A stretch of 64,000 nucleotides of DNA, taken from Bradyrhizobium sp. AZCC 1721 (GTDB lineage Bacteria; Pseudomonadota; Alphaproteobacteria; Rhizobiales; Xanthobacteraceae). The notes below the pieces were generated by a model, which was not told where the DNA came from, searched no databases, and worked only from the letters and a program-made list of their open reading frames with translations. Location: NCBI RefSeq assembly GCF_036924715.1, contig NZ_JAZHSB010000001.1:6377001-6441000 (forward strand), in the 5' to 3' direction. Position numbers and translations under genes: made by a program. This document shows, piece after piece, positions 40,776 through 49,857 of this stretch. Each line of letters opens with the position of its first letter. Position 1 is the stretch's first letter.

Positions 40776-41303
40776 TCATGCGCTCGCCACTTTCATCCGC
40801 AGCGCCGCGCTCTGGCGGTGGTGGGCATGGGTGATGGCGATCGCCAGCGCGTCGGCGGCGTCGGCGGATTTCGGTTCGGCCTTCGGCAGCAATATCTTCA
40901 GCATCACCGCGATCTGGTTCTTGTCGGCGTGGCCGGCGCCGACCACGGTTTTCTTGACCTGGTTGGGCGCATATTCCGCAACCGATATGCCGAACATCGC
41001 GGGCGCCAACATGGCGACGCCGCGGGCCTGGCCGAGCTTCAGCGTCGCCACGCCGTCCTTGTTGACAAAAGTCTGCTCCACCGCGGCTTCCGCCGGCCTG
41101 AAATCGCCGAGCACGGCGGCGAGCCCCTCATGGATCGCGAGCAGGCGGCTCGCTATGGGCAGGTTGTCCGGCGGCTCCACCGAGCCGCAGCCGACGAAGA
41201 CGAGCCGGTTGCCCTCGGTCTCGATCACGCCCCAGCCGGTGCGGCGCAGGCCGGGGTCGATGCCGATAATCCGGACGGGGTGGCGAATCGGTGGGGATGT
41301 CAT
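40776..41303 (-). CDS. ruvC: Holliday junction resolvase RuvC
   Basis: A 175-residue endonuclease. The catalytic acids are the Asp in GIDPGLRRTGWG (about 16), the Glu in AAVEQTFVNKD and the two Asp in KSADAADALAIAI. Length and motif spacing match the family. It is the first of the ruv genes on this strand. Confidence 0.96.
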   Translation of the reverse strand: MTSPPIRHPVRIIGIDPGLRRTGWGVIETEGNRLVFVGCGSVEPPDNLPIASRLLAIHEGLAAVLGDFRPAEAAVEQTFVNKDGVATLKLGQARGVAMLAPAMFGISVAEYAPNQVKKTVVGAGHADKNQIAVMLKILLPKAEPKSADAADALAIAITHAHHRQSAALRMKVASA

Positions 41304-41413
41304 GGCGTAGTGATAACGCCAGAGCCGGATGAACGAAACATAAAGAGAACGGAAATCCCCTGGATGCGGGCTGTCGTGCCGGAGGGTTAATGCGCCTTAA
41401 TCGTCGAACCATC

Positions 41414-41531
41414 GTCGTCCCTGCGAACGCAGGGACCCATAGCCACCGGCTTTGATTGTTTCACGAAGTAACTATCCCATCACGCTACGGAGAAGCCGCG
41501 GCGTATGGGTCCCTGCGTTCGCAGGGACGAC
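41414..41531. repeat. REPIN-like inverted repeat element, family A, copy 3
   Basis: Same element as 10368-10495 and 33676-33795 but in the opposite orientation: the left end reads ...ACCCATAGCCAC and the right end GCCGCGGCGTATGGG.... That the two ends keep distinct inner sequences shows it is a defined element, not just two chance palindromes. Confidence 0.8.
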
Positions 41532-41534
41532 AGC

Positions 41535-42281
41535 CTACCCGCCCATCTTGGCGACCAGCGCGTCGGAGACTTCGAAATTGGCGTAGACGTTCTGCACGTC
41601 GTCGTGCTCGTTCAAGAGATCCATCAGCTTCAACAGCTTCTCGCCGGTCTCATCGTCGACAGCGACCGTGTTCTGCGGCTTCCAGGTCAGCGCTGCCTTG
41701 CGGGCTTCGCCGAACTTGGCTTCCAGCGCTTTCGCAACCTCGCGAAAGGTTTCCTGCGAGGCGTAGATCTCGTGGCCGCTTTCGCTGGATACGACGTCGT
41801 CGGCGCCGGCCTCGATCGCGGCTTCCAGCATCGCGTCGTCGGAGGCCTTGCTGGCATCGTATTCGATGATGCCGGTGCGGTCGAACATGAAAGCGACCGA
41901 GCCGGTTTCACCGAGATTGCCGCCGGACTTGGTGAAGTAGGAGCGGATGTCGGAGGCGGCGCGGTTGCGGTTGTCCGTCAGCGCCTCGACGATGATGGCG
42001 ACGCCGCCAGGGCCGTAGCCTTCGTAGCGGATCTCGTCATAGCTCTCGCTCTCACCGCCGATCGCCTTCTTGATGGCGCGCTCGATATTGTCCTTCGGCA
42101 TGTTTTCCTGGCGCGCCGCGATCACGGCCGCGCGCAACCGGGGGTTCATCGCCGGGTCCGGCGTTCCAAGCTTGGCGGCGACCGTGATTTCGCGGGCCAG
42201 CTTGCTGAACAGCTTGGACTTCTGCGCATCCTGCCGGCCCTTGCGGTGCATGATGTTCTTGAATTGGGAATGACCGGCCAT
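41535..42281 (-). CDS. yebC: YebC/PmpR-family protein
   Basis: A 248-residue member of the YebC family, known as a DNA-binding regulator and, in recent work, as a translation factor relieving ribosome stalling at proline stretches. MAGHSQFKNIMHRKGRQDAQKSKLFSKLAREI at the N-terminus and YEGYGPGGVAIIVEALTDNRNR in the middle are diagnostic. The start at 42281 is set by family conservation. In many bacteria the gene lies beside ruvC, as here. Confidence 0.96.
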   Translation of the reverse strand: MAGHSQFKNIMHRKGRQDAQKSKLFSKLAREITVAAKLGTPDPAMNPRLRAAVIAARQENMPKDNIERAIKKAIGGESESYDEIRYEGYGPGGVAIIVEALTDNRNRAASDIRSYFTKSGGNLGETGSVAFMFDRTGIIEYDASKASDDAMLEAAIEAGADDVVSSESGHEIYASQETFREVAKALEAKFGEARKAALTWKPQNTVAVDDETGEKLLKLMDLLNEHDDVQNVYANFEVSDALVAKMGG

Positions 42282-42481
42282 GCGGAGTCTCTTGGATTCG
42301 TCCCGGGGATGTAGGGGGTGAAGCGCGGCCTTATAGGCCGACAACTGGCCGAAATCAAAGATTTACAGCCCATCCGGGTATGCCGGTACTGCCGCGCGCC
42401 GAAATATCAGGCAGTTGTTAACCATGATTTCATGCTCGGATGAGAGGATTTCGCACCGATGCTCAACTTTTAAGAGACGTC

Positions 42482-44251
42482 ATGGCCTTCGGTTTGTTCA
42501 AAAAGCGGGTGCCGGAACCGGTCTTGCCTGCCGTCCGGCCCAAGGCTCAGACGGCGGCTCAGCCAGCCGCCGCCGTGACGGAGGCCGGCTCTGGCGATGG
42601 CGAGTCGGCCAGGGCGATCCTCGAACTTCTGGAACTCGAACTCGGCGCGATGATCCGCCAGCTCGAGCGCGCGGCCAATTCGGTCGCCGGCGGCGCCGAG
42701 GCGACCGCTGCGACGCTCACCACCATTCGCCAGCGCACCGGCGCCCTGACGAGCCGCACCAGCGCTGCACAGGACACGGCGACGACATTTTCGCACGCCG
42801 CCGATAAGTTCACCCAATCGGCGCAAGGGATCGGCTCCCAAGTGCGCGACGCCGGCAAGCTCGCCGACCAGGCCAGCGAGGCCGCCCGCGAAGCCGGCGC
42901 CAATGTCGACCGCCTGAGGGAATCATCGGCAGCGATCGGCAACGTGGTCAACCTGATCGCGCAGATCGCGCGGCAGACCACACTCTTGGCGCTCAATTCC
43001 ACCATCGAGGCCGCACGCGCCGGCGAAGCCGGACGCGGTTTTGCCGTGGTCGCCACCGAAGTAAAGGCGCTCGCGGTACAGACCCAGAACGCGACAGAGG
43101 AAATCACCAAGAAGATCGAGGCGCTGCAGCGGGATGCCGCGGGCTCCGTCGATGCCGTGCATCGCATCACGCAGGCGATCGAGGCGATCCGCCCGGTGTT
43201 CGAGAACGTCAACGGCGCGGTCGCCGAGCAGAGCGCGACCACCGGCGAGATGGCCGACAATGCGGCCTCCGCTTCGAGCTTCATCGCTTCCGTCGGCGCC
43301 AGCGCCGCCGAAATCGACAGCGCCACCAAGGAAGCCGAGGCCCATGGCGAAAGCGTCGCCAAGGCCGGACGCGCCGTCACCACCTTTGCGCAGAAGCTCA
43401 AGGCGCGTTGCGCGGTGCTGTTGCGGCAAGGCGAGCGCCCAGAGCGCCGCGAACAGCAAAAGCTACCTTGCAGCCTCAAGATCGAAATAAAGACCCCGCA
43501 TGGCGTGATATCGGCGCCGGTCTACGAGATTTCGATCGACGGCATCCTGGTCAGCGGACCGGACGCCGAAAGGCTCGCGCAGGGCCAGAGTTTTGAGGCA
43601 ACGCTGCAGGACATCGGCGCTTGTCGCATTCGCGTCAGTGAGCGCTCGAAGGCCGGCACGCAGGCCCGGTTCGAGCGGTCGAATGCCGCGCTGACCGAGA
43701 AGATCGAAGACAAGCTGTGGTCGATTCAGGACGACAACACCGAAGCGGTCACCCGCGCGATGGAAGCCGGCGCAGCACTGAAGAAGATTTTCGAGAACGG
43801 TATCGATAGCGGCGCCATCTCGATGGAAGACATGTTCGACACCAACTATGTCGAGATAGCCGGCAGCAACCCGGTGCAATACCGCACCAAAATCCTGGAC
43901 TGGGCCGATCGCGCGCTGCCGCCGTTCCAGGAAGCGTTCCTTGCCAGGGACAAACGGATGGCGTTCTGCGCGATGATCGACACCAACGGCTATTTGCCGG
44001 TGCACAACAAGATCTATTCGCACCCGCAGCGGCCGGGCGACGTCACCTGGAATACCGCCAACAGCCGCAACCGCCGCATCTTCAACGATCCGGCCGGGCT
44101 CGCCGCCGGGCGCAATCAGCGCGCCTATCTGATCCAGAGCTACGCCCGCGACATGGGCAACGGCAACACCGTGATGATGCGCGAGATCGACGTGCCGATC
44201 CGCGTCAAGGGCCGCCACTGGGGCGGCTTCCGCACGGCCTACCGGCTGTAA
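42482..44251 (+). CDS. Soluble chemoreceptor with PilZ-like and C-terminal sensor domains
   Basis: A 589-residue protein with unusual order: coiled signalling region first (about 45-310, conserved hairpin TLLALNSTIEAARAGEAGRGFAVV at 167-190), then a PilZ-like domain (about 322-400; CSLKIEIKTPHGVISAPVYEISIDGILVSGP), then a C-terminal sensor (about 440-589) with DTNYVEIAGSNPVQYRTKILDW, DTNGYLPVHNKIYSHPQRPG, WNTANSRNRRIFNDPAGLAA and the ending KGRHWGGFRTAYRL. There are no membrane helices, so it is cytoplasmic. If the PilZ-like part binds cyclic-di-GMP, it would couple that signal to the chemotaxis array. AAGAGA precedes the ATG. Confidence 0.87.
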   Translation: MAFGLFKKRVPEPVLPAVRPKAQTAAQPAAAVTEAGSGDGESARAILELLELELGAMIRQLERAANSVAGGAEATAATLTTIRQRTGALTSRTSAAQDTATTFSHAADKFTQSAQGIGSQVRDAGKLADQASEAAREAGANVDRLRESSAAIGNVVNLIAQIARQTTLLALNSTIEAARAGEAGRGFAVVATEVKALAVQTQNATEEITKKIEALQRDAAGSVDAVHRITQAIEAIRPVFENVNGAVAEQSATTGEMADNAASASSFIASVGASAAEIDSATKEAEAHGESVAKAGRAVTTFAQKLKARCAVLLRQGERPERREQQKLPCSLKIEIKTPHGVISAPVYEISIDGILVSGPDAERLAQGQSFEATLQDIGACRIRVSERSKAGTQARFERSNAALTEKIEDKLWSIQDDNTEAVTRAMEAGAALKKIFENGIDSGAISMEDMFDTNYVEIAGSNPVQYRTKILDWADRALPPFQEAFLARDKRMAFCAMIDTNGYLPVHNKIYSHPQRPGDVTWNTANSRNRRIFNDPAGLAAGRNQRAYLIQSYARDMGNGNTVMMREIDVPIRVKGRHWGGFRTAYRL

Positions 44252-44461
44252 CCACACTCGCCCTCACCGCGCATATTGCATCAAATTGCATGCGCCGTTT
44301 CGCGCCATTGCGCCGATGGCTGCCTGAAAAGCGTGCCGTGAAGCGGATGCGCCTATCGCGCTTTCGCCCTGAACCTTCCTTGTTCGAACTCGTTGATAGC
44401 CAGGGTTGGAACCGCGGCTGACGGCTCCCCCAGTCCCGCGCGACCCCACGCGCACCAGCCA

Positions 44462-44504
44462 AGGCAGGCGGAGATAGGCAGGCGGAGATCAAGCAGGCGG
44501 AGGT
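44462..44504 (+). repeat. Three tandem purine-rich 14-mers before the oxidoreductase operon
   Basis: AGGCAGGCGGAGAT at 44462-44475 and again at 44476-44489, then AAGCAGGCGGAGGT at 44491-44504. Each copy contains GGCGGAG, which resembles a ribosome site; the last, GGCGGAGG, is placed to serve the ATG at 44510. Confidence 0.7.
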
Positions 44505-44509
44505 CAAAA

Positions 44510-45025
44510 ATGGCCCGATCTGGCACAGCAAAGCGTGTAACGCGGATGGCCACCGTGCCGGAGAAAATTCCGATCAGGCTGACCGTCAACGGCAACCGTA
44601 TGGAACTGACGGCCGCCCCGTGGACGACGTTACTCGACGCGCTACGCGATCATCTCGACCTGACGGGCACCAAGAAGGGTTGCGACCACGGACAATGCGG
44701 CGCGTGCACCGTTCTGGTCGACGGGCGACGGATCAATTCCTGCCTGACGCTGGCGGTGATGAAGCAAGGCGCCGAAATAGTCACCATCGAGGGCCTTGCA
44801 CACGACGGCGAGTTGCATCCGCTGCAGCAGGCCTTCATCGATCACGATGCATTTCAGTGCGGCTACTGCACGTCGGGACAGATCTGCTCGGCCGCCGGGC
44901 TGATCGCCGAGGGCAAGGCCAAAACGGCCGACGAGATTCGCGAACTCATGAGCGGCAACATCTGCCGCTGCGGCGCCTATCCGAACATCGTGGCGGCGAT
45001 CCAGCAGGCGATGGAGCGATCATGA
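44510..45025 (+). CDS. Molybdenum hydroxylase 2Fe-2S subunit, PaoA/YagT-like
   Basis: A 171-residue iron-sulfur subunit carrying two [2Fe-2S] clusters. The plant-type cluster is bound by CDHGQCGACTVLVDG and a later Cys in RINSCLTL; the second by CGYCTSGQICS and GNICRCGAYPN. It passes electrons from the Mo site to the FAD subunit. The ATG at 44510 has GGCGGAGG upstream. Unlike E. coli PaoA, no twin-arginine leader is clear, so the complex may be cytoplasmic. The stop overlaps the next start (ATGA). Confidence 0.94.
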   Translation: MARSGTAKRVTRMATVPEKIPIRLTVNGNRMELTAAPWTTLLDALRDHLDLTGTKKGCDHGQCGACTVLVDGRRINSCLTLAVMKQGAEIVTIEGLAHDGELHPLQQAFIDHDAFQCGYCTSGQICSAAGLIAEGKAKTADEIRELMSGNICRCGAYPNIVAAIQQAMERS

Positions 45026-46038
45026 CCCCGTTTCAATATGCGCGCGCAAACGACGTCGCCGACGCCATCAAGCAGATTGCCACCGACCCTTCCGCAAAAT
45101 TCATCGCGGGCGGCACCAACCTGATCGACCTGATCAAATATGATGTCGAGGGACCAAGCCGGCTGATCGATATTTCGCACTTGCCGCTCAGGGGCGTCGA
45201 ACCAACCTCCGCCGGCGGCGTTCTGATCGGCGCGATGGTGCCGAACACCGACCTCGCCTACCACCCCCTGATCGAAGGGCGCTATCCACTGCTCTCGCGC
45301 GCGATACTATCAGGCGCGTCGCAGCAGTTGCGCAACATGGCCTCGACCGGCGGCAACCTGCTGCAGCGGACGCGCTGCTTCTACTATTACGACACGGCGA
45401 CGCCGTGCAACAAACGTGAGCCGGGTAGCGGCTGCTCGGCGATCGATGGCGTCAACCGCATCAATGCGATCCTCGGAACGAGCGAGGCCTGCATCGCCAC
45501 GCATCCTTCCGACATGTGCGTGGCACTCGCGGCGCTCGAAGCCACCGTGCATGTCACAGGTCCGGCCGGGAAGCGCACCATTGCGTTTGCGGATTTCCAT
45601 CGCCTGCCCGGCAACACGCCGCAGCGCGACACCAATCTGGAGCCCGATGAGATCATCACGGCCATCGAGCTTCCGCCGAAAGGGTTTAGCGCGAACTATT
45701 CCTACCTGAAGATTCGCGATCGTCTGTCGTACGCGTTCGCGCTGGTATCGGTGGCAGCAGCGCTCGAACTCGACGGCGACACGATTAAGGAAGCCCGCCT
45801 GGCGCTCGGCGGCGTTGCACACAAGCCATGGCGCAGTACCGCGGCCGAAGCGGCCCTGCTCGGACAACGCACTGACGCGACCGCATTTGCGAAGGCCGCG
45901 GATTGGTTGCTGCACGGCGCCAAAGGCTACGGTCACAACAACTTCAAGATCGGCCTGGCGCGGCGCGCCATCATACGAACGCTCGGCCAGGCCGCGCAGG
46001 GCACGCCGCAGTCGACCTCCGACAAGAAAATACGGTGA
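45022..46038 (+). CDS. Molybdenum hydroxylase FAD subunit with extra Fe-S loop, PaoB/YagS-like
   Basis: A 338-residue FAD-binding subunit. FIAGGTNLIDLIKY and NMASTGGNLLQRTRC are the FAD-binding blocks. The insert between Cys119, Cys129, Cys138 and Cys157 (RCFYYYDTATPCNKREPGSGCSA... ACIATHPSD) corresponds to the [4Fe-4S] loop known in PaoB and related reductases. It is translationally coupled to both neighbours (ATGA at its start; TGA overlapping a GTG at its end). Together the three genes encode an aldehyde or xanthine-type oxidoreductase. Confidence 0.93.
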   Translation: MTPFQYARANDVADAIKQIATDPSAKFIAGGTNLIDLIKYDVEGPSRLIDISHLPLRGVEPTSAGGVLIGAMVPNTDLAYHPLIEGRYPLLSRAILSGASQQLRNMASTGGNLLQRTRCFYYYDTATPCNKREPGSGCSAIDGVNRINAILGTSEACIATHPSDMCVALAALEATVHVTGPAGKRTIAFADFHRLPGNTPQRDTNLEPDEIITAIELPPKGFSANYSYLKIRDRLSYAFALVSVAAALELDGDTIKEARLALGGVAHKPWRSTAAEAALLGQRTDATAFAKAADWLLHGAKGYGHNNFKIGLARRAIIRTLGQAAQGTPQSTSDKKIR

Positions 46039-46043
46039 GTGCC

Positions 46044-48251
46044 ATGGCAGCCTATATCGGATCGGCGACATCCCGCGTCGACGGCAGGGCCAAGGTCACC
46101 GGCGAAGCCAAATATGCCGGCGAGTTCAACGTCCCCGGCCTCGTCCATGGCTATGTTGTCGAATCGACGATTCCGAAGGGGCGGATCGTGCGCATCGACA
46201 CCAGCGGGGCGCTGGAGGTTGACGGCGTGATCGACGTGCTGACCCATCGGAATCGGCCGCAGATGGCCGACAAGGACGACGCGTACAAGGACGAAGTAGC
46301 GACGGAAAAAGGCTCACCCTATCGCCCGCTCTATGACGACATCGTCCTTTTCAGCGGACAACCGCTCGCGCTGGTACTGGCCGAGGATTGGGAAACCGCG
46401 CGCGTCGCCGCCTCAATGGTGAAAGTCGAGTACCAGAAGGAGCCGCACGTCACCGACTTGCACGCAGAGCGCAGCAGGGCGTTTGCCATCGACGCGCCGG
46501 AGAAGCCGCGCGGCGATGCCGAAAAGGCATTCGCGTCCGCCGCCCTGCGTCACGCGGCCGAATATTTCATTCCGACCGAGCATCACAACCCGATGGAGCT
46601 GTTTGCCTCGACCGCGATCTGGGAAGACGGCCGGCTCACCGTCTACGACAAGACGCAGGGCGTGCAGAACGTGCAGCAATATCTCTGCGGCGTGTTCAAG
46701 ATGAAGCCGGACGCGGTTCGCGTCATGTCGCCGTATATGGGCGGTGGCTTCGGCTCCGGCCTGCGCCCGCAATATCAGGTTGTTCTGGCTGTGCTGGCGG
46801 CGCGCGCGCTCAAACGTCCGGTTCGCGTCATGCTCAGCCGGGCACAGATGTACGCCCTCGGCCACCGGCCCGCGACCATCGAGCGCCTTGCGCTCGGCGC
46901 CAACAGCGACGGCACGCTCGACGCGATGACGCACGAGGCCATCGCCGTGACCTCGCAGTTCGAGGAATTCGCGCGCAACGATACCGGCTGGGGCAATCTG
47001 CTTTACAAGAGTCCCAACGCGAAATTCGAGCACAAGCTCGTGATGCTCGACGTGCCGACGTCCTGCGACATGCGCGCACCGGGGGCTGCGACCGGCGTCT
47101 ACGCGCTCGAATGCGCGATGGACGAACTCGCCGTCGCGCTCAAGATGGACCCGGTGCAGTTGCGGCTGCAATGCTATTCCGACCGCGATCAAGGTACGGA
47201 TATTCCCTATACCAGCAAGCAACTGCGTGAGTGTTACCGGCAGGGCGCGGCGGCGTTCGGCTGGGACAAGCGCGAAGCGGAGCCGCGCTCCATGCGCGAG
47301 GGCAACGACCTGGTCGGCTGGGGCATGGCATCAGGCGTGTGGGAAGCGCTGCAGATGCCGGCCACGGTGCGCATCGTGCTGACGGCGAACGGCCATGCGG
47401 AAGTCGCGACCGCGGCCTCCGATATCGGCACCGGAACATATACGATCATGGCGCAGGTCGCGGCCGACATGCTCGGCCTGCCGATCGACAATATCAGCGT
47501 CAAGCTCGGCGATTCCACGCTGCCGCAATGTCCGCTCGAAGGCGGCTCGTGGATCGCGTCCTCGGTGTGCAACGCGATTGCCAATACCGCCCGTGCGGTT
47601 CGCGGCGACTTGCTGAAGCTTGCAATCGGCATGAAGGATTCGCCGCTGGCAGGCACCGGCGAGGCCGACGTCGCGGTGATCGACGGCAAGATCGTCAGCA
47701 AGCGGGATGCGACCCGCGCGGTCTCGATTGCCAGCGCGATGCAGTCCGGCAACGCCGATCGCATCACGCGCGAGGAAGCCAACAAGGTTGCCGAAGACAA
47801 GTCTCACGCGCGCAACGTCCACTCGGCCATCTTCGCGGAGGTCAAGGTGGACGAACAGCTTGGCGCGATCCGCGTGACCCGTGTGGTCAATGCCGTCGCC
47901 GCGGGCCGCATCCTCAACCCGAAGACCGCCCACAGCCAGGTCATGGGTGGCGTGGTCTGGGGAATCGGCATGGCGCTGCACGAGGAAACGCTGTTCGACC
48001 ATCGCTTCGGACGCGTCATGAACGCCAATATCGCCGAATACCATGTGCCCGTGAATGCCGACGTGCACGACATCAAGGTGATCTTCGTCGACGAGCCGGA
48101 CGAGATCGTCAACCCGCTCGGTATCAAGGGCCTCGGCGAGATCGGCATTGTCGGCGTGGCGGCGGCGATCGCCAACGCGGTCTATCATGCGACGGGAAAG
48201 CGCGTGCGCGACCTGCCGATTACGCTCGACAAGGTGGTTCAATTCAATTGA
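46044..48251 (+). CDS. Molybdenum hydroxylase catalytic subunit, PaoC/YagR-like
   Basis: A 735-residue molybdopterin subunit of the xanthine dehydrogenase family. SRVDGRAKVTGEAKYAGEF starts the first domain. MGGGFGSGLRPQ and RAPGAATGVYALECAMDELA are cofactor-binding blocks, and the catalytic Glu lies in the C-terminal GIKGLGEIG. I use the ATG at 46044; a GTG at 46035 that overlaps the preceding stop is the alternative. The substrate (aromatic aldehyde, purine or other) is not readable; the subunit order small-medium-large is as in paoABC. A dedicated cofactor chaperone such as PaoD is not seen next to it. Confidence 0.93.
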   Translation: MAAYIGSATSRVDGRAKVTGEAKYAGEFNVPGLVHGYVVESTIPKGRIVRIDTSGALEVDGVIDVLTHRNRPQMADKDDAYKDEVATEKGSPYRPLYDDIVLFSGQPLALVLAEDWETARVAASMVKVEYQKEPHVTDLHAERSRAFAIDAPEKPRGDAEKAFASAALRHAAEYFIPTEHHNPMELFASTAIWEDGRLTVYDKTQGVQNVQQYLCGVFKMKPDAVRVMSPYMGGGFGSGLRPQYQVVLAVLAARALKRPVRVMLSRAQMYALGHRPATIERLALGANSDGTLDAMTHEAIAVTSQFEEFARNDTGWGNLLYKSPNAKFEHKLVMLDVPTSCDMRAPGAATGVYALECAMDELAVALKMDPVQLRLQCYSDRDQGTDIPYTSKQLRECYRQGAAAFGWDKREAEPRSMREGNDLVGWGMASGVWEALQMPATVRIVLTANGHAEVATAASDIGTGTYTIMAQVAADMLGLPIDNISVKLGDSTLPQCPLEGGSWIASSVCNAIANTARAVRGDLLKLAIGMKDSPLAGTGEADVAVIDGKIVSKRDATRAVSIASAMQSGNADRITREEANKVAEDKSHARNVHSAIFAEVKVDEQLGAIRVTRVVNAVAAGRILNPKTAHSQVMGGVVWGIGMALHEETLFDHRFGRVMNANIAEYHVPVNADVHDIKVIFVDEPDEIVNPLGIKGLGEIGIVGVAAAIANAVYHATGKRVRDLPITLDKVVQFN

Positions 48252-48264
48252 ACGCCGCGCGGCC

Positions 48265-49086
48265 TCACGCCCAAAAAGCCGGCACAGCCGGCTCGAGTCT
48301 GCCGCCGGCACGCACCGGCGCAACACGCAGCGCGAGACCGGTTAAATCATCGGTCTCGACCGCAACACCGCTGAGTGTCGCCGCGCCTGCGGCCGGCTCG
48401 AAACGGGCTGATGGAATACCCGTCGTAAAGCGCCGCAGCGGCTCTTCCTTCTGCATGCCGATGATGGAATCATAATCGCCGGTCATGCCGGCGTCTGTCA
48501 TGTAGGCGGTGCCGCCGGCGAGGATCTGATGGTCGGCGGTCGGCACATGGGTGTGCGTGCCGACGACAAGGCTGGCGCGGCCATCGCAGAAATAGCCGAT
48601 GCCTTGTTTCTCGCTCGTCGCCTCGCCATGGAAATCGACCACGATCGCATCCGCGGCTTCGCGCAGCGGACAGGCCTCGAGTTCCTGATTGAGCACCGCG
48701 AAGGGATCGTCGAACGGCGTCATGAAGATGCGGCCGATCGCGTTGATAACGAGCGCGCGCTTGCCGTTCTTGGTATCGACCAGCGCCGCTCCACGGCCCG
48801 GCGTGCCCTTTGGATAGTTCGCGGGCCGGACCAGTTTCGGCGCGCGCTCGATGAACACCAGCGCCTCGCGCTGATCCCAGGCGTGATTGCCGAGCGTGAT
48901 GGCATCCGCCCCGGCGTCGAGCAATTCCTGATAGACCGCCTCGGTGATGCCGAACCCGCCGGCAGAATTCTCGCCATTGACGACGACGAGGTCGAGCGCC
49001 CAGTCCCTGATCATGCCGGGTAGATATGCCGCGACCGCGGTGCGCCCAGCGCGACCGACCACGTCACCAACGAAGAGAATACGCAA
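48265..49086 (-). CDS. TIGR00282/YmdB-family metallophosphoesterase
   Basis: A 273-residue phosphoesterase. Metal-site motifs are GDVVGRAGR, NGENSAGG, LGNHAWD, DFHGEATSEKQ and GTHTHVPTAD, all conserved in the YmdB group, whose Bacillus member hydrolyses cyclic nucleotides. The start is a TTG at 49086, set by GGAGCT eight bases before, inside the end of the upstream cyclo-ligase gene. The two genes are cotranscribed, with only three bases between them. Confidence 0.93.
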   Translation of the reverse strand: MRILFVGDVVGRAGRTAVAAYLPGMIRDWALDLVVVNGENSAGGFGITEAVYQELLDAGADAITLGNHAWDQREALVFIERAPKLVRPANYPKGTPGRGAALVDTKNGKRALVINAIGRIFMTPFDDPFAVLNQELEACPLREAADAIVVDFHGEATSEKQGIGYFCDGRASLVVGTHTHVPTADHQILAGGTAYMTDAGMTGDYDSIIGMQKEEPLRRFTTGIPSARFEPAAGAATLSGVAVETDDLTGLALRVAPVRAGGRLEPAVPAFWA

Positions 49087-49089
49087 AGT

Positions 49090-49665
49090 TCAGCTCCGGA
49101 AATCGAACACTTTCTTTTCCGTTAGCACATAATCCAGCGCCACGTCGTGCGGAGCTGCGGGAACGGCTCTTATTTCCTGCACGGAAAAGGCGGTGCCGAC
49201 AGCCGTAATGGCCTTCGCCTTGCGCAAGTGGGCGAGCGTGAAATCGTAATGTCCGGCGCCATAGCCGATGCGGTGGCCGGCGCGATCGAACGCCGCCAGC
49301 GGCACCAGCATGATATCGGGCACGAGTTCGGCGGCCGCCGGCGACGGTTCGAGAATGCCGAGCGGCCCCATCATCAACCGGTCATCGGGCGACCATGCGC
49401 GAAACGCCAGCGATTTGCCGCGCGACAGCACCGCCGGCAGTGCGAGCTTTGCGCCCTGCTCGGCGAGCTTGCGCATCAGGGGCGCGGGATCGATCTCGCT
49501 GCGGATCGGCGAATATCCTGATACGACGAGCCCTGGATCGATTTCGAACGGCAGGCCGCGCTTCGCCATCGCCTGCGCCGCAGCCGCGCGCTGTTCGTCG
49601 TTCAACGCATCGCGTTTCGCCAGAGCTGCAGCGCGGAGGTCGGCTTTCGACAGGGTCGCCGTCAT
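49090..49665 (-). CDS. 5-formyltetrahydrofolate cyclo-ligase
   Basis: A 191-residue 5-FCL. Typical blocks are LRAAALAKRDALN at the start, GYSPIRSEIDPAPLMRKL, ALPAVLSRGKSLAFRAW and the ATP/folate-site RIGYGAGHYDFTLAHL. It converts 5-formyl-THF to 5,10-methenyl-THF with ATP. The ATG at 49665 has GGAAAG upstream; upstream ATGs fall in repeat sequence. Downstream of a 6S RNA and zapA, as in E. coli and many other proteobacteria. Confidence 0.93.
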   Translation of the reverse strand: MTATLSKADLRAAALAKRDALNDEQRAAAAQAMAKRGLPFEIDPGLVVSGYSPIRSEIDPAPLMRKLAEQGAKLALPAVLSRGKSLAFRAWSPDDRLMMGPLGILEPSPAAAELVPDIMLVPLAAFDRAGHRIGYGAGHYDFTLAHLRKAKAITAVGTAFSVQEIRAVPAAPHDVALDYVLTEKKVFDFRS

Positions 49666-49730
49666 GCAGTATCTTTCCGCTGTCATCACCCGCGACCTGT
49701 CCACCGAAGCTCAACGAGCGAAGGCGAAAG

Positions 49731-49816
49731 GCGGGTGATCCAGTATTCCAGAGACTTCAGTGATTCAACCGAGACGCCGCGGCGTACTGGATACCCCGCA
49801 TGCGCGGGGTATGACG
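49731..49816. repeat. Palindromic repeat between cyclo-ligase gene and 6S RNA
   Basis: The segment from GCGGGTGATCCAGTATTCCA to ATACCCCGCATGCGCGGGGTAT includes the internal palindromes GCCGCGGC and ATACCCCGC/GCGGGGTAT. It is of a type I associate with Bradyrhizobium intergenic DNA. Confidence 0.55.
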
Positions 49817-49857
49817 GGACGTGCGCGGGTAGGACGAGGTCGCAAGCAACACAAAAC

